From NCBI GenBank assembly GCA_023853785.1, contig JAJIRX010000851.1, positions 62,001 through 126,000 of the forward strand: a stretch of 64,000 nucleotides of DNA, given 5' to 3'. The position numbers and the translations under genes are program-made. The notes under the pieces are model-generated. The model saw nothing but the letters and a program-made list of their open reading frames with translations, made no database searches and had not been told where the DNA came from. Positions within the stretch are counted from its first letter, which is position 1. Each line of letters opens with the position of its first letter. The DNA comes from Psilocybe azurescens. Its lineage: Eukaryota; Basidiomycota; Agaricomycetes; Agaricales; Agrocybaceae. Shown piece by piece: positions 50,623 to 61,125 of the stretch.

Positions 50623-51267
50623 GAGCAAGTGTAGCGGTCTGGGTTTCCCGCTACCATATACATAAGTCCACGGCCGCCCCAGGAAACATGTACTGGAGTA
50701 ACAGGTGTGACGATCTGAGAGTTGTAACGTCAAAGCCTGACTTGGTTCAGACTTATCTCGGGACAGATAGTCCAACGGTTGTGTCGTGTGCAATTCCGGC
50801 ATGTTCCATTTTAGGCAGAAACGTTACAGCAAGGGTGTTCGTGATTGACCAGAGCGAGCGCGTCTGAGAACTGGCCTCGTGACTGGCCCCAAATTTTGGA
50901 CTAAGCCTACTTTGACGCAACCCGAGTCCCTGACCTTTGTCCTTACTCCATCAGCAATTCCCGGGTGAGTTACCCTCTACTTATTGACGTTCATACTCAA
51001 CACTCCTTTCCTCAACTTCGCTGCAGCGTTAAATATTTCCTATTTTGCTCAACCTTGTTTTGAAGCATTTGTGCTACTTGATCATTCTTTTTCTATACTT
51101 AATTAAAGTGTGTGGGAACTAAGTACAGTGTTACTCGGCGTGCGGTGTGCTTAAGTACAAGAAGCTTGCAAGAAGCCATGGACAGCACCCTCTCGTGCTC
51201 AGCGCCAACAACGTCTGACAACTCCAAATTCTTCTCTGTCTGGGAATTATCATAAACCGTACAGGGT
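50623..51267. other. Divergent promoter region, MIS12 and NACHT gene A
   Basis: 645 bases between two divergent starts. It contains the left copy of the 53-bp direct repeat (50850-50903). Confidence 0.5.
50850..50903 (+). repeat. 53-bp direct repeat, left copy
   Basis: Begins CAGAGCGAGCGCGTCTGAGA and ends TTTTGGACTA. It matches 55176-55228 with only a few substitutions. The two copies flank the unit that carries NACHT gene A. Confidence 0.85.
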
Positions 51268-54176
51268 ATGCCGAACCACAGACACCAAAGGCGCCCACAG
51301 AGCTCTTCCAAGAATGGTGAGTCAACAAAGGTGCAGTCTTATCTTCTGCATGCCCAAATGAAGATTCCCTCACAGGAAAGCGTCCTCCTAAGCATACTTC
51401 CCAGAATATGAATCACGGTATATTAGCAGGAGCGGAGAACATTCTGATCAATGGGGGTACATTCGTCAATAGCCAGAAGACCGACGATAATTGTACGGCG
51501 AAACGATCTTCGACTCATCTTAAATGATATATTGATCATGATATGGTATTTCTTTTAAGTGATGGAGATTCTTCGCTCGAACACAGCGTCTGGCGCTTTC
51601 CACAACTCTGACGATCGACGGGATCCACCCAAGTGCCACCCTCACACCCGAGAAGCTGTGATCAAGGATATAATGGACTGGGTGACAAATGTCGATCGAA
51701 AGGAGCAATTCTGTTGGATATATGGTCCAGCAGGCTCCGGGAAGTCTAGTATCGCTCAGACCATCGCCGAAATATGCGAAGAACAAGGAAGGCTCGCATC
51801 GGATTTCTTCTTTGCGAGGACCGTTTCCAGGCGAAACATTCATACCCATCTGATTCCTACACTCGCATACCAACTCACTTTATCGATTCCTGACCTACGC
51901 AAGTACATGACCGAGGCCATCAACTCCGACCGCCTCATTTTTACACGCTCGCTTCGAACCCAACTTGACGCAGTCATTCTGAAACCTCTAGCGCAACTAG
52001 TATTCTCCAACAACGCAGAAGAGGAGTCCAGGATAAAGCGTTACCCAAATCTGATCATCATAGATGGATTAGACGAATGTGATGGACCCGAGTCCCAAAA
52101 TTATATCCTATCCTCGTTTTCTTCCTCTCTCGAAGCCATTCCGGTACCACTCATTTTTCTAATTGCAAGCCGACCTGAGTATGCGATAAGGGTGGCGTTT
52201 AATGGAGACCTTCACGAGCGCACCCGTCGGCTCGTACTAGACGACAAATACCATCCAGATAAAGATATCAGACTATACCTAAACTCGAAATTCGACGAGA
52301 TTAAGCGCATGCATCCCCTCGCATCGAGCATTCCCGCTGACTGGCCAGCCACTTCTGACATCAACTGCATCGTGCAAAACGCATCGGGACAGTTTATATA
52401 TGCATCCACTGTGGTGAAATTCATCAAGTCCCATCGCGATAGGCCAACCAAACGCTTGGACATTGTCCTGCAGTTATGTCCTCCTGGGAATCACACGCCT
52501 TTTGCCGACTTGGACGCGTTATACAGACACATCCTGCTCTCTCTTGAACCATCCATGATCGAGACGGTTCTTTCCCTGTTTGCATTTCTTTTCGTAACTG
52601 CGAAGATGAGTCCTGAAAATATAAATCCAGGGGGCACACAGACTCCGGATTTCATTGAAAGATTTCTTGGCTACGAGTCCGGGGAGCTTCTGCTGGTACT
52701 GGCTGATCTACACTCCATTGTGGACGTGCCATCTGTACAGCAGTCATCCGAGGGTGTCTCAACTACACGGCCGCTGCGTCTATTCCATGCATCATTGGGT
52801 GATTTTCTTTTGGATAAAGGAAGATCTGGCAGCTTATACATCGATATGGAAGCGTATTACACAAGATTTGCGATAAGGTGCATGATGCATTTGACTCCCT
52901 GGCTACGATTGGGTGGTATGTTTTTCATAGTTTTGAACCTTTATAAGTCAGTATTAATCCTGCGTTCAAATAGCGCCTCTGTCCGGACCTCTGGGTCGCG
53001 AATCCTCTGATTTGATAAGCTTTGCCCATCCTGCTTTTCAATGTTTTCTCACATCTATCGATACTGTCAACGAAAAGCTTCTCCATGAATTGTCTAAATT
53101 TCCCATGGCTTTATTCTTTGGAAGCGTATTTCAGGGCAACTGTCAGGCCTTCATGGATGTCCCGGAGCTGTTTCATTGGGCGAAAACCAAGGTTTGATTT
53201 CTTGTTATGTTTTATATAAGCATTACTTATAACTGTGCTGTGCTTGTTTTACGCAGAAACATGGTCTTTATGAGATGTTCACTGATCAATATTCAAGCGA
53301 GATTAAATCTCGCCTGTCTACCAATCATGGTCTCCCACAGTGTGTTTTAACAGGTCTGGCTCTTTGCGTCAATATGGCATTGGACCATCGGAAACAACAA
53401 GGTGTGATTGACGTTGGAAAAACCTCGGGACTTAGAATGCCGGTCACCAAAACAGACCTCCCTCTGTCTAATAATATGCCTCTATCATTCTTGCACCAGA
53501 CCTTAGACCGAGAACCGTGGACTATTACTGATGAACACGTTATGCCTATCATCTTTGACGCTATTGTACATCTTCAGGTCTTCTGTCAACTGCTATCACC
53601 GGAAATTTGGATCCAAAAACATATTTTCTTGGAATCAACCGGCTCGGCTCCGATCCCATTGGGGTGGATCATTGCTTCAGACTTGTCCACGTTCTGACTC
53701 AGGCGGATTATTGGATTGGATCTCCTGGCACTGTCGACAATGCAAATTATCTTGTTGATTCTCGCAAAGTTTCCGACTTCGCGATAGCCTTGTTTGATAT
53801 CCTATCCAATCAAAAGTAAGGTCTCGTAATTCTTTCTATCGTAATACACAAGTATACTGAAAGCGCGTTGAAAAGTCATCATGATCCACATAAATATTAT
53901 CTTTCCAAATTGTTTTGCTTCACTCTTGCGTTGATCCCTGGACATTCATCTCTGGGAAAGTACCTGTGCGACAATCAACATAAATTTTTGCCACCTGGTG
54001 GAGAATGGGAGGAAATGGAGGCAAAGACCGTGTCATGCATAGCTCAGTACACAGAGGTGCTTTTTAAATGGCTGGATAATTTCCACATATTCGCTGACAT
54101 TGCATCCCCTCTAGGAATACAAACGAAACCTTGCCTCATCTTCCGACACTACGAACCTACACCGCAAAGGCGCTGA
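51268..54176 (+). CDS. NACHT-domain NTPase, copy A
   Basis: Six exons (51268-51316, 51376-51492, 51560-52915, 52974-53191, 53257-53815, 53864-54176). The N-terminus MPNHRHQRRPQ leads into a short Gly-rich strand motif, GILAGAENILINGGTF, common in front of basidiomycete NACHT domains. Then FCWIYGPAGSGKSSIAQTI (Walker A), NLIIIDGLDECDG (Walker B) and a long helical C-terminal region (FIERFLGYESGELLLVLADL, PLRLFHASLGDFLLDKGRSG, FALIPGHSSLGKYLCD-like segments). No WD40, ankyrin or TPR repeats. STAND NTPases of this type act as signalling switches in fungal recognition. One A is missing in the A5 run at 53615-53619 relative to copy B. In place of about 20 residues seen in copy B after HSIVDVP it has a shorter sequence. 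Confidence 0.85.
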
Positions 54177-54782
54177 GTCTGTACCTCCAAAATGAATACA
54201 TAAAAAGCATCGAAATAAACGATAACTGCGTAGCAACCAGACGACACAGTGTATCGTACAATAATTTTTTATGGACAAGTTTACTTTTATTCAAAAACCC
54301 CCACGTGTTGTGGGCCGTCTCATAGCAATGCAGAAACCTTATATTATTCGGAGTGAAATCAAATCTCCATTTCCCGCAGTGGTGGTATACACTTCTTTCA
54401 GGTCCGGCGCTTATTGCGAAACACCCCAGAGCGTCGCCACCCCAGGATCGCTGCGTTAACGTTAACTCACGACGTGTATTAGGGTTTAGTAAATTGCCCG
54501 GCAGGACCCACTTTCCTACTCTCTCTCTGTCTTGCCTGGGACAATCGTGCGCGGATGGACCATGCTCTTAGAGTCGTCCGTGTCGCCTGCCTTCGGAGCG
54601 ACATAGATTCGCAAAACCACCAACCAGTACAAGAACCAGGCCACGGAAACACAGTCATGTTAGATTTAGATTTCAAAATTATACAACATTGAGTCATTCT
54701 TTTGATTCTTTCCTTCTTTCCTTCCTTCCTTCCTTCCTTCCTTCCTTCCTCTCTCCTTCCCTCTCTCCCTCCATCTCCTCGC
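54177..54782. other. 3' flank of NACHT gene A
   Basis: 600 bases that match the corresponding flank of copy B (60185-60756). It contains the palindrome GTTAACGTTAAC near 54457 and the CTTC microsatellite. Confidence 0.6.
54711..54750. repeat. (CTTC)n microsatellite
   Basis: About ten CTTC units. Block B has a C-rich CCCT-type tract at the same place (60715-60755), so the repeat has changed since duplication. Confidence 0.95.
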
Positions 54783-55175
54783 TCACTCCAACTGCGCCAA
54801 CCCCTCCCTCACATACTCCTCATACAGCACCTTCCAATTCGCATGCCAGCGGCTCAGCGCCGGCCGCCCCTCCGCGACTCCGCCGCGGCCCACATGATCC
54901 GCAGCTGGTCCACCTCGCGCTTCGTCTCGTTGTCCGGGACGAGGACGTAGAACTCGCCCAGCCGCACTTTGTCGAGCATGTAGAGCACGGTCTCCTCTGC
55001 GGACCAGGCGCCGGCTGATTTGGAGGAGGCGGAGGAGGCGGAGGAGGTGCTGGTGAGGAGGTGTATGTCCATCTGGGGCTGAGAGAGGGGGGGAAGGGGA
55101 GGGAGGTACGCGTGAGCTAGCCGGAAGCATACCCAATAATATAGGTGACGTACATGCACAGATGCGCGGTGACGT
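54783..55175 (-). pseudogene. 3' remnant of an SDR dehydrogenase gene
   Basis: Corresponds to the last exon, the last intron and the edge of exon 6 of the intact SDR gene at 60757-63018. It keeps ETVLYMLDKVRLGEFYVLVP and DNETKREVDQLRIMWAA, but has frame changes around the serine-rich stretch near 55040 and after MWAAA near 54880. It lacks the whole nucleotide-binding and catalytic part. It arose by the segmental duplication that ends within exon 6. Confidence 0.88.
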
Positions 55176-55228
55176 CAGAGCGAGCGCGTCTGAGAACTGG
55201 CCTCGTGATTGGCCGCAAACTTTGGACT
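55176..55228 (+). repeat. 53-bp direct repeat, right copy
   Basis: Matches 50850-50903 and starts exactly where homology between block A and block B stops, so it marks the duplication junction. Confidence 0.85.
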
Positions 55229-55516
55229 ACACTTTACAGGTGCACCCGCTTTTGGTAGCTTGAACGTGCTTTTATGACTACGAGTGGTAGCAACCGCTCC
55301 AAACATCGCTGGTGGACCAGAACCCCTTCAACCACCCCAAGCTCCCTCCATCGCTTGCTCACAGTGTCCTTTGAGTCGCGTCCACTGTTACAACCCGTCG
55401 ATACCCATTATGCCATAGCCAATGCTCTCAAGGACGACCCTGGTAGCAATGCCCTTGCAAAAGGAATATAAAGAGATGACGAACATCGGGCTCAAAGGCA
55501 AGTAAAGTTCTCTTCC

Positions 55517-56930
55517 ATGTTCAATCCAAACCCTGCTTACTATCGACAACGCCTTCAGCCTGGTCCGATGGCTGCATTTCTACTAGGCGCAGGCCCTACG
55601 CCCCCTCCCACTCAACAAGAAATCGCCGTAGCCATAGCCAATCGCATGCTTGACAATGCAACTCCTGGACCAGCCAATTTCCACAACGATGACAGCGATG
55701 AGAACATCGATCCCCAGCTCCGTACTCGACAAATCCCACAAGAAAATCACCCTCCAGGTAAAAATTAGGACGTTGCCTATTGATAACATACTCAATACCT
55801 AGATGTATAGTTGGCTGAGTCTTGACTAGGATGCCAGTCAATGACAACCTTACGAGGGACATTGAGATCGACGTCAGCATTACTTTTCAGGACTTCGTCA
55901 GCCGTATCCGTCCCAATATGGGCATCTAGCTCACAACTACCAAATTCGGTTGGAAATCAGGCGACGATCTAAAACGTGCACTGGCTCGACAGTTGGACAA
56001 TGAAGATGATCTCAAGAACGCCTTCCGTGACCTTCTCAAGGTGCAGAGCAGTACGCGAAGGACCAAGTTATGCTCATCAGTCATACCATAGGTCTTCTTC
56101 AATACACTGAATGGTCTCTTGCAACATCTTTCAACTTTTTTCAGAATGCTAAGCCGGCTGAAGCCCCGAAGAAGATCAATGGAAATCGAACCACTGATTT
56201 CGCATATCGTGAAGAATTGAAACTTGTGCAGGAGAAGCTCCGCTGCGCCGACCACGCAGGTCCAAACCGCTGGTGCTACGTCAGCCCCGAAAACCTGACG
56301 GAACACATCAAGCTGGGAGTGGAGGAGATGATGCTCTGGGCACAGAAGCTTGTGTGTTTTCTTGTTTTCTTGTTCTTTTGATAAAGATACTAATGATTTA
56401 ATTAGAAAGACAATCCTGATGTCGACCGCAACATACCCCTAATTGCCTCTCTTTGGACCATCCCTGTGAACGCACCTGCCGCTCTGGTACTAAGAGGACA
56501 GCTTCCAATGTAACAACCCAGCCCATCCATGTCAATATTACCAACAACCTACTTGCTGCTTCTAGCTCTGCCAATTGGCTTGCCTATCCTTCACGCGGTA
56601 TCAAATGCACGATCTCTGCCATCTCATATTCCTCTGATGATAGTACCGATTCCAAATATCTAACGATCTCCGATCTCCTCACAGAGCTGCATGTTAACTA
56701 CCCGAAGCCCAACTTCCTGCAATATGAAAACCTTTTTGTCGAAAAATGAATTTTATACACGGAGAGTGTACTAAAATTCGACAAGGATTTCTACATTGAT
56801 CTCGGCATGGCTGAAGGTGCCATTCATTCATTCATGAGGACGATTGGAAAGGCTCTGAAGTGCAAGAAGGGGAAGAAGCACGCTAAGTTGGAGAACAAAG
56901 AGAATAAAGAAAATAAATGTAAGCAAAGTG
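55517..56930 (+). pseudogene. Degraded hypothetical gene between the NACHT copies
   Basis: A chain of plus-strand frames reads MFNPNPAYYRQRLQPGPMAA, TTKFGWKSGDDLKRALARQL, QYAKDQVMLISHTIGLLQYT, TDFAYREELKLVQEKLRCAD, WCYVSPENLTEHIKLGVEEM, YLTISDLLTELHVNYPKPNF and DLGMAEGAIHSFMR. Stops and frame changes separate the pieces. I recall proteins with this order of motifs as multicopy hypotheticals in Agaricomycetes, which would suggest association with a mobile element, but I cannot confirm that. The 57000-57320 stretch before NACHT copy B shows nothing further. Confidence 0.5.
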
Positions 56931-57320
56931 CTGAACCTTAATTAAACGGTTTATATGTAGCCACAATCTCTGTACCAACCAACAATGTTATCAGGTGTCA
57001 TCGATTCAAATACCACTGACGACAGTATCTCGTAAGGATCAGAGGTGGGCTCCCCACCAAGCTCACCAATTTGTTTGTCGCACGCACCACTTAGTCGCAT
57101 GTGCTTTGTTCCGCAAATGGAACGAAATCACATAGCCTGTCAAGGTTTGAAGTGAGTCGTGATATATGTTTCGATATTGCGAGCGGTTCTGAACGATTTA
57201 CAGTAATTATGGAACATGCTGTGCACACGAGGCAGAGATGCCCACGAAACCTACAACCTGTGCTCAACCACTTCAACGCCCGATATTACAATTCCCTCTT
57301 TCTGATATTGCTCGTAGGGA

Positions 57321-60184
57321 GTGCGTATGGCAAATCACCAGTATCGAAAGAGCTCACAGAGCACTTCCAAATATGGCAAATATCCGACACGGACAGAGGC
57401 ACCGTTATGTCATCTGCACGCTCAAGTCAAGATTTCCGGCGAAGGCGAGCATTCTCAGAGCCAGACCCCGCAGAATAGTGGTATATTAGCCGGAGCTGAG
57501 GGTGTTCTGATCAGCGGGGGTTCATTCAATGTCACCCACCAACATTACAAAAACGATGACGATAAATGTACGTCGAAAGGCACATTCAGGCATTTTCAAT
57601 GCTGTGTTGATATTCTTTTCAAGGGATGGAACTTCTTCGTTCAAACACGGCGGCGGGCGCTTTCCACAACTCTGACGATAGACGTGATCCACCGAAATGC
57701 CATCCTCACACCCGACAAGCTGTGATCAAGGATATCATGGACTGGGTGATCGACGCCGATCGAAAGGAGCAATTCTGTTGGATATACGGTCCCGCAGGCT
57801 CTGGGAAGTCCAGTATCGCACAGACCATCGCTGAACTATGCGAAGAGCAAGGGAGGCTTGCTTCGAATTTCTTCTTTGCGAGGACAGTACCAGGCCGAAA
57901 CACTTATACGCATCTGATCCCAACGCTGGCATACCAACTTGCTTTATTCATCCCAGATATACGCGAGTACATGGCGGAGGCCATTCAGACAGACGGCCTG
58001 ATTTTTACACGCTCGCTTCCAACGCAACTCGATACCGTCATCCTGAAACCACTAGCGCGTCTCACCTGCTGTGAATGCAACAAATCTGATCAGAAGCCCA
58101 GGAAAAAGCCCTACCCATATCTTGTAATCATAGATGGACTAGACGAATGTGACGGACACCAGAACCAAAGTTACATTCTGTCCACATTTTCTTCCATTCT
58201 CAAAACCTCTTCGGTATCCCTGATCTTCCTCGTCGCAAGCCGACCTGAGCATGCGATAAGGGTGGCATTCAATGGCGGCCTCCACGAGCACACCCGTAGG
58301 CTCGTACTAGACGAAAGGTACCATCCAAATGAAGATATCAGACTATACCTAAACTCGAAATTCGACGAGATTAAGCGCATGCATCCCCTCGCATCGAGCA
58401 TTCCCGCTGACTGGCCAGCCATTTCTGACATCAACTGCATCGTGCAAAACGCATCCGGACAGTTTATATATGCATCCACTGTGGTGAAATTCATCAAGTC
58501 CCATCGCGGTAGGCCAAACAAACGCTTGGACATTGTACTGAAATTATGTCCTCCTGGGAATCACACGCCTTTTGCCGACTTGGATGCGTTATACAGATAC
58601 ATCCTGCTCTCCTCTCTTGAACCATCCATGATCGAGACAGTTCTTTCCCTCTTTGCATTTCTTTTCGCAACTGCGAAGATGGATATTGAAGACATATCTA
58701 AAGAACACACAAACTCCGGATTTCATTGAAAGATTTCTTGGCTACGAGTCCGGGGAGCTTCTGCTGGCATTGGCTGATCTACACTCAATTGTGGACGTTC
58801 CGATTTCTCGGCGATTTACATTAGGTTATCCTAACCCCCAAGGAAAATTCCGTAGCGCATTTCACCGGGATGCACCTGATCCAAGGCCACTACGTCTATT
58901 CCATGCATCCTTGGGCGATTTCCTTTTAGACAAAGGAAGATCTGGCAGCTTATACATAGATATGGAAGTCTATTACACAAGATTTGCAATAAGGTGCATG
59001 ATGTATTTGAATCCCTGGCTACGCTCAAATGGTATGTTTTTCATGATTTTATAACCTTGTACAGTGATATCAACCATGCGTTCAATTAGTGCTTCTGCGG
59101 GAACCTCTTGGTCGCAACTCGTCAGAGTTGCTACGCTTTGTTTATCCCATCTTTTTACAACTTCTCACAGCCATCAACACTGTCAACGAAGAGCTTCTCT
59201 ATGAATTGTCTAAATTTCCCATGGATCTATTCTTTGGAAGCGCATTTCAGCACAGGGATCAGGCCCTCACGCTTGTCCCGAGGCTGTTTCATTGGGCAAA
59301 AACCAAGGTTTGATTTCTTGTTATGTTTTATATAAGCATTACTTATAGCTATGGTGTACTTTTTTACGCAGAAACATGGTCTTTATGAGACGTTCACTGA
59401 TCAATATTCGAGCGAGATTAAATCCCGCCTGTCTACCAATCATGATGTCCCACAGTATGTTTTAACAGGTATGGCTCTTTGCGTCAATATGGCGTTGGAC
59501 GATGGGAAACAGCAAGGTATATTTGACGTAGAACAAACCTCAGGGCTTAGAATGCCGGTCACCAAAACAGACCTCCCTCTGTCTAATAATATGCCTCTAT
59601 TATTCTTGCACCAAGCCTTAGACCGAAAACCGTGGAATATTACTGATGAACACGTTATGCATATCACCTGTGGTGCTATTGTACATCTTCGGCTCTTCTG
59701 TCGACTGCTATCACAAGAAATTTGGATCCAAGGAACACGTCTTCTTGGAATTGGCTGGCTCGACCTCGATCCCATTGGGAAGGATCATTACTTCAGACTT
59801 GCCCACGTCCTGACTCATGCGGATTATTCAGTTGGATCTCCTGGCACTGTCGACAATGCAAATTATCTTGTTGATTCTCGCAAAATTTCCGACTTCGCGG
59901 TAGCCTTGTTTGATATCTTAACCACTCAAAAGTAAGGTCTCGTAATTCTTTCTATCGTAATACACAGGTGTACTGAAAGCGCGTTGAAAAGCCATAACGA
60001 TTTCAATAAATACTATCTTTCCAAATTGTTTTGCTTCACTCTTGCGTTGATCCCTGGACATTCATCCCTGGGAAAGTACCTGTGCGACAATCAACATAAA
60101 CCTTTGCTAGCTGAGGGAGAATGGGCGGGAATGAAGGCAAAGACCGTGTCATGCATGGCTCAGTACATAGAGGTGCTTTTTTAA
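57321..60184 (+). CDS. NACHT-domain NTPase, copy B
   Basis: Paralogue of 51268-54176 in block B. The N-terminal motif reads GILAGAEGVLISGGSF; intron 57568-57623 then joins to MELLRSNTAAGAFHNSDDRR. Walker A is FCWIYGPAGSGKSSIAQTI and Walker B is YLVIIDGLDECDG. The middle keeps HRDAPDPRPLRLFHASLG, which copy A has partly lost. The 3' part is open through LDPIGKDHYFRLAHVLTHAD, where copy A is broken. Breaks in this copy: near 58701 (ISK then NTQTPDF in another frame) and T6 at 60177-60182, which ends the protein early. The start is uncertain; I use the first ATG of the frame. Same proposed signalling role as copy A. Confidence 0.8.
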
Positions 60185-61125
60185 ATGACTGGATAATTTC
60201 CACACATTCGCTGACATTGCATCCCCTCTAGGAATACCTACGAAACCTTGCCTCATCGTACGACACTGCGAACCTACACCGCAAACGCGCTGGGTCTATA
60301 CCTCCAAAAAAGAATACATAAAAAGCATCGAAATAAACAATAGCTGCGTAGCAACCAGACGACACGGTGTATCGTACAATAAATTTTTATGGACAAGTTT
60401 ACTTTTATTCAAAAACCTCCACGTGTTGTGGGCTGTCTCATAGCAATGCAGAAACCTTATATTATTCGCATGAAATCGAATCTCAATTTCACGCAGTGGT
60501 GGTGCACAGTTCTATCAGGTCCTGCGCTTATTGCGAAACACCCCAGAGCGCCGCGGCGTGCGTGATTGAAGCATCTGGACCGTCGCTACCTCAGGATCGC
60601 TGCGTTAACGTTAACTCACGACGGTGTATACCAGTCCACGGGAACAGAGTCATTTTAGATTTAGATTTCAAAATTATACAACATGGAGTCATTCTTTTGA
60701 TTCTTTCTTTCATCCCCCCTCCCTCCCTCCCTCTCTCTCCCCCTCCCTCTCCTCGCTCACTCCAACTGCGCCAACCCCTCCCTCACATACTCCTCATACA
60801 GCGCCTTCCAATTCGCGTGCCAGCGGCTCAGCGCCGGGCGCCCCTCCGCGACGTCCGCCGCGGCCCACATGATCCTTAGCTGGTCCACCTCGCGCTTCGT
60901 CTCGTTGTCAGGGACGAGGACGTAGAACTCGCCGAGCCGCACCTTGTCGAGCATGTAGAGCACGGTCTCCTCTGCGGACCAGGCGCCCGCGGGTTTGGCG
61001 GCGGCGGCGGAGGCGCCGGTGAGGGTGGTGTATGTCCATCCGGGGCTGTGGGAGGTACGGCGTGAGATGGCCGTAAGTGCACCCAATGATACGGGGGACG
61101 TACATGAACAGATGCGCGGTGACGT
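57440..61125 (+). repeat. Segmental duplication, block B
   Basis: Partner of block A at an offset of roughly 6 kb. Block B continues into the full SDR gene whereas block A stops within SDR exon 6. Block B is therefore the more complete and probably ancestral copy. Confidence 0.8.

Larger units (their letters stand above)
51376..55175 (+). repeat. Segmental duplication, block A
   Basis: Homologous to 57440-61125 throughout: NACHT gene exons and introns, the 3' intergenic sequence with its microsatellite, and the reverse-strand SDR end. The right edge is sharp at GATGCGCGGTGACGT (55161-55175), inside what is SDR exon 6 in block B. The left edge near 51400 is less clear. Confidence 0.85.

Noticed and set aside
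54689..55018. Plus-strand Ser/Pro-rich frame across the CTTC microsatellite
   Set aside because: It is the antisense shadow of the SDR remnant joined to a simple repeat.
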